From: Leifsonia sp. Root227
Lineage (GTDB): Bacteria; Actinomycetota; Actinomycetes; Actinomycetales; Microbacteriaceae
Assembly: GCF_001428745.1 (NCBI RefSeq)
Contig: NZ_LMIO01000003.1
Span: 682,001 to 746,000 of the forward strand
Reading direction: 5' to 3'
DNA length: 64,000 nucleotides
Made by a program: the position numbers and the translations under genes
The notes under the pieces: model-generated
The model's database searches: none
The model's input: only the letters and a program-made list of their open reading frames with translations
What the model was told of the DNA's origin: nothing
In this document: positions 60,995 through 64,000 of the stretch, one piece after another
Layout of the letters: each line of letters opens with the position of its first letter
How positions within the stretch are numbered: the first letter of the stretch is position 1

Positions 60995-62848
60995 ATGACC
61001 GACAACACCAACGGTCAGGCGGGCGTCGTGAGCGACGCCGCCGTTCTCCAGGTCACCGACCTGTCGGTGGACTTCGGCGTCGACAACGTCTGGGTCCCGG
61101 CTGCCAAGAAGCTCAACTACTCGATCAGGGCGGGCGAGGTGTTGGCGATCGTCGGCGAGTCCGGCTCTGGCAAGAGTGCGAGCTCGATGGCGATCCTCGA
61201 CCTCCTGCCGGAGAACTCGCGCGTGCGGGGGAGCATCAAGCTGGAGGGGCGCGAGCTCACCGGCCTGAACCCGCAGCAGATGCGCCGCGTGCGCGGACGC
61301 CAGGTTTCCGTGATCTTCCAGGAGCCGATGACGGCGCTGAACCCCGTATACACGGTGGGCTTCCAGATCGTGGAGACCCTGCGCATCCACTTCGGGATGT
61401 CGCCGCACGAGGCGAAGGAGCGCGCGCTCGAGCTGCTCGGCATGGTCGAGCTGCCCGACCCGGTGAAGGCGTTCAACTCGTACCCCCACCAGCTCTCCGG
61501 CGGCCAGCGTCAGCGCGCGATGATCGCGCAGTCGATCTCCTGCGACCCGAAGCTGCTCATCGCCGACGAGCCGACCACCGCGCTCGACGTGACGGTCCAG
61601 GCCGAGATCCTGGAGCTGCTGCGTTCGCTGCGCGACCGTCTCGACAGCGCCATCCTGCTGATCACCCACGACATGGGCGTCGTCGCCGACCTGGCGGACA
61701 ACATCGTCGTGATGCGCAAGGGCGACATCGTCGAGTCCGGCACCGTCGCCGAGGTCTTCGCTAACCCGCAGCACCCGTACACCATCGCCCTGCTGGAGGC
61801 GGTGCCCCACCTCGGTCAGCGCGAGGACGAGGAGATCGACACCACGGCGGCCCTCGCCGCAGGCACGGAGAACCCGGACGCCGCGTTCGCAGAGCGCATC
61901 CGGGTGAACGAGCGCATCGCCGCCGAGGAGCACACCAAGTCCGAGATGGACAAGCGCAAGGTCGTCGTCGACTTCCAGAACGTGGCCATCGAGTACCCGA
62001 AGCACGGCCGCGTTCCCGCGTTCCGCGCGGCGAGCGACATCGACCTGCAGATCCACGAGGGCGAGGTCGTCGGCCTGGTCGGCGAGTCCGGCTCAGGAAA
62101 GACCACGCTCGGCCGCTCGGCCATCGGGCTGCTGCCCATCCACTCCGGCAAGCTGGTCGTCGCCGGTCAGGACATCAGCAACGCGAACCGCGACGAGATC
62201 CGCAAGCTGCACCGCAACGTCGGCATCGTGTTCCAGGACCCGTCGTCGTCGCTGAACCCGCGTCTGCAGATCTCCGACTCGATCGGCGAGCCGCTGCGGC
62301 TCGCCAAGGGACTGAAGGGCCAGGAGCTCGCGAAGGAGGTCGACCGCCTCCTCGACAGCGTCGAGCTGCCGCTCGCGTACCGCAGCCGCTTCCCGCACGA
62401 GCTCTCCGGCGGCCAGAAGCAGCGCGTCGGCATCGCCCGCGCGCTGTCGCTGAAGCCGCAGGTGCTGATCGCCGACGAGCCGACCAGCGCGCTCGACGTC
62501 TCCGTTCAGGCCCGCGTCCTCGATCTGATGCAGAACCTGCAGCGCGAGATGAACTTCGCCTGCCTCTTCATCACGCACGACCTCGCCGTCATCGACGTGC
62601 TCGCCGACCGCATCGCGGTGATGCACCACGGCAACCTGGTCGAGGTCGGAACGCGCAACGAGATCCTCCGCTACCCGAAGGAGGCGTACACGCAGCGCCT
62701 CCTCGCCGCGGTGCCGCTGCCGGACCCCGACCAGCAGCGCGCACGCCGCACGCTGCGGCTGGAGCTGCTGGCCGCGGGTTCCGACGAGGCCGTCGTGCCC
62801 GCCGTCGAGCTGCAGGAGCCTGAGCCCCCGGTGGCGCAGGGACTGTAG
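60995..62848 (+). CDS. Fused DppD-DppF-type ABC transporter ATPase
   Basis: A 617-aa protein containing two complete ATPase domains. Domain 1 (residues 10-270) has [28 protein letters not shown] and [14 protein letters not shown]; domain 2 (about 325-600) has [29 protein letters not shown] and [15 protein letters not shown]. Each is followed by the oligopeptide-transporter C-terminal region ([15 protein letters not shown] and [19 protein letters not shown]). The fusion replaces separate DppD and DppF. ATG 60995 follows AAAGGAAC. It completes the transporter begun at 55709 although separated by the PH-domain gene. Confidence 0.93.
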   Translation: MTDNTNGQAGVVSDAAVLQVTDLSVDFGVDNVWVPAAKKLNYSIRAGEVLAIVGESGSGKSASSMAILDLLPENSRVRGSIKLEGRELTGLNPQQMRRVRGRQVSVIFQEPMTALNPVYTVGFQIVETLRIHFGMSPHEAKERALELLGMVELPDPVKAFNSYPHQLSGGQRQRAMIAQSISCDPKLLIADEPTTALDVTVQAEILELLRSLRDRLDSAILLITHDMGVVADLADNIVVMRKGDIVESGTVAEVFANPQHPYTIALLEAVPHLGQREDEEIDTTAALAAGTENPDAAFAERIRVNERIAAEEHTKSEMDKRKVVVDFQNVAIEYPKHGRVPAFRAASDIDLQIHEGEVVGLVGESGSGKTTLGRSAIGLLPIHSGKLVVAGQDISNANRDEIRKLHRNVGIVFQDPSSSLNPRLQISDSIGEPLRLAKGLKGQELAKEVDRLLDSVELPLAYRSRFPHELSGGQKQRVGIARALSLKPQVLIADEPTSALDVSVQARVLDLMQNLQREMNFACLFITHDLAVIDVLADRIAVMHHGNLVEVGTRNEILRYPKEAYTQRLLAAVPLPDPDQQRARRTLRLELLAAGSDEAVVPAVELQEPEPPVAQGL

Positions 62849-62874
62849 CGAGGGCGGATCACCGCATCCACCAG

Positions 62875-62905
62875 AGGGGCCCGGCGCTGAGTGCGTCGGG
62901 CCCTT
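62875..62905 (+). terminator. Terminator after the ATPase gene
   Basis: AGGGGCCCG (62875-62883) pairs with CGGGCCCTT (62897-62905), nine pairs with one G-U, over a 13-nt loop. Located 27 bases after the ATPase stop and before typA. Confidence 0.7.
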
Positions 62906-62971
62906 GGTCGTTCCCCTGATAGAATGGACCGTTCCCCACTTATCCTTCTGACGAGAGTCGAGTCTGCACGC

Positions 62972-64000
<1,029 letters not shown>

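Overview
The window is 64 kb of high-GC DNA (about two thirds G+C by eye), densely coding, with many ATGA, GTGA and TGATG stop/start overlaps and occasional GTG and TTG starts. Codon habits, the DUF7882-like small proteins, the NrtR-nadABC-nifS operon and the riboswitch-gcvTHP operon suggest an actinobacterium, most likely of the family Microbacteriaceae (inference; no rRNA or tRNA gene was seen). It reads as chromosome: no transposase, integrase, phage gene or CRISPR array was found.

Layout. 1-5631: the end of an oligopeptide-type binding-protein gene followed by five tightly packed enzyme genes (isochorismatase-like hydrolase, FMN alpha-hydroxyacid-oxidase-like protein, two FAD amine/amino-acid oxidases and a beta-hydroxyacid dehydrogenase). 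The first two lack the residues normally needed for catalysis. 5633-6361: KANL3/TEX30-type alpha/beta hydrolase. 6704-15726: two translationally coupled giant genes (1402 and 1605 aa) of unrecognised function. 15808-21623: DHA2 MFS exporter, nucleoside deaminase, several small proteins, quinone-oxidoreductase-like MDR protein and a NYN-LOTUS protein. 21715-36583: nitrogen-compound catabolism. It holds an omega-aminotransferase with mmsA and a divergent PucR regulator, a P1 (DmpA/BapA-type) peptidase divergent from an APC permease and TetR regulator, and a polyamine-type ABC transporter with a PuuB-like oxidase and cupin. A coherent reading is release and uptake of beta-alanine, polyamines or related amines, then transamination and CoA-acylating semialdehyde oxidation. 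36611-39990: CMD/AhpD-like protein, methyltransferase, DUF1801 protein and a second DHA2 exporter. 40105-45777: de novo NAD operon nrtR-nadA-nadB-nadC-nifS.

45933-49657: a probable type VII secretion-linked island with a small WXG100-like protein, a 664-aa coiled-coil plus DUF1023 alpha/beta hydrolase, and two tandem copies of a lipoprotein. The second copy runs into a degenerate piece of the hydrolase gene, as in toxin/immunity arrays. 49803-54562: tandem glycine riboswitch and gcvT-gcvH-gcvP. 54642-55436: CPBP membrane protease homologue. 55709-62848: oligopeptide ABC transporter (binding protein, an unusually large DppB, DppC, fused DppD-DppF ATPase) interrupted by an opposite-strand PH-domain membrane protein. 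62972-64000: start of typA/bipA.

Structure beyond genes: two copies of a 62-nt palindromic element (23-nt arms, 16-nt loop), both between convergent genes; a perfect TetR-type palindrome next to the permease/peptidase promoters; tandem 18-bp repeats made from the end of nifS; and a chromosome-wide preference for GGATGC/GCATCC that recruits otherwise unfavoured codons (GAT, GCA).
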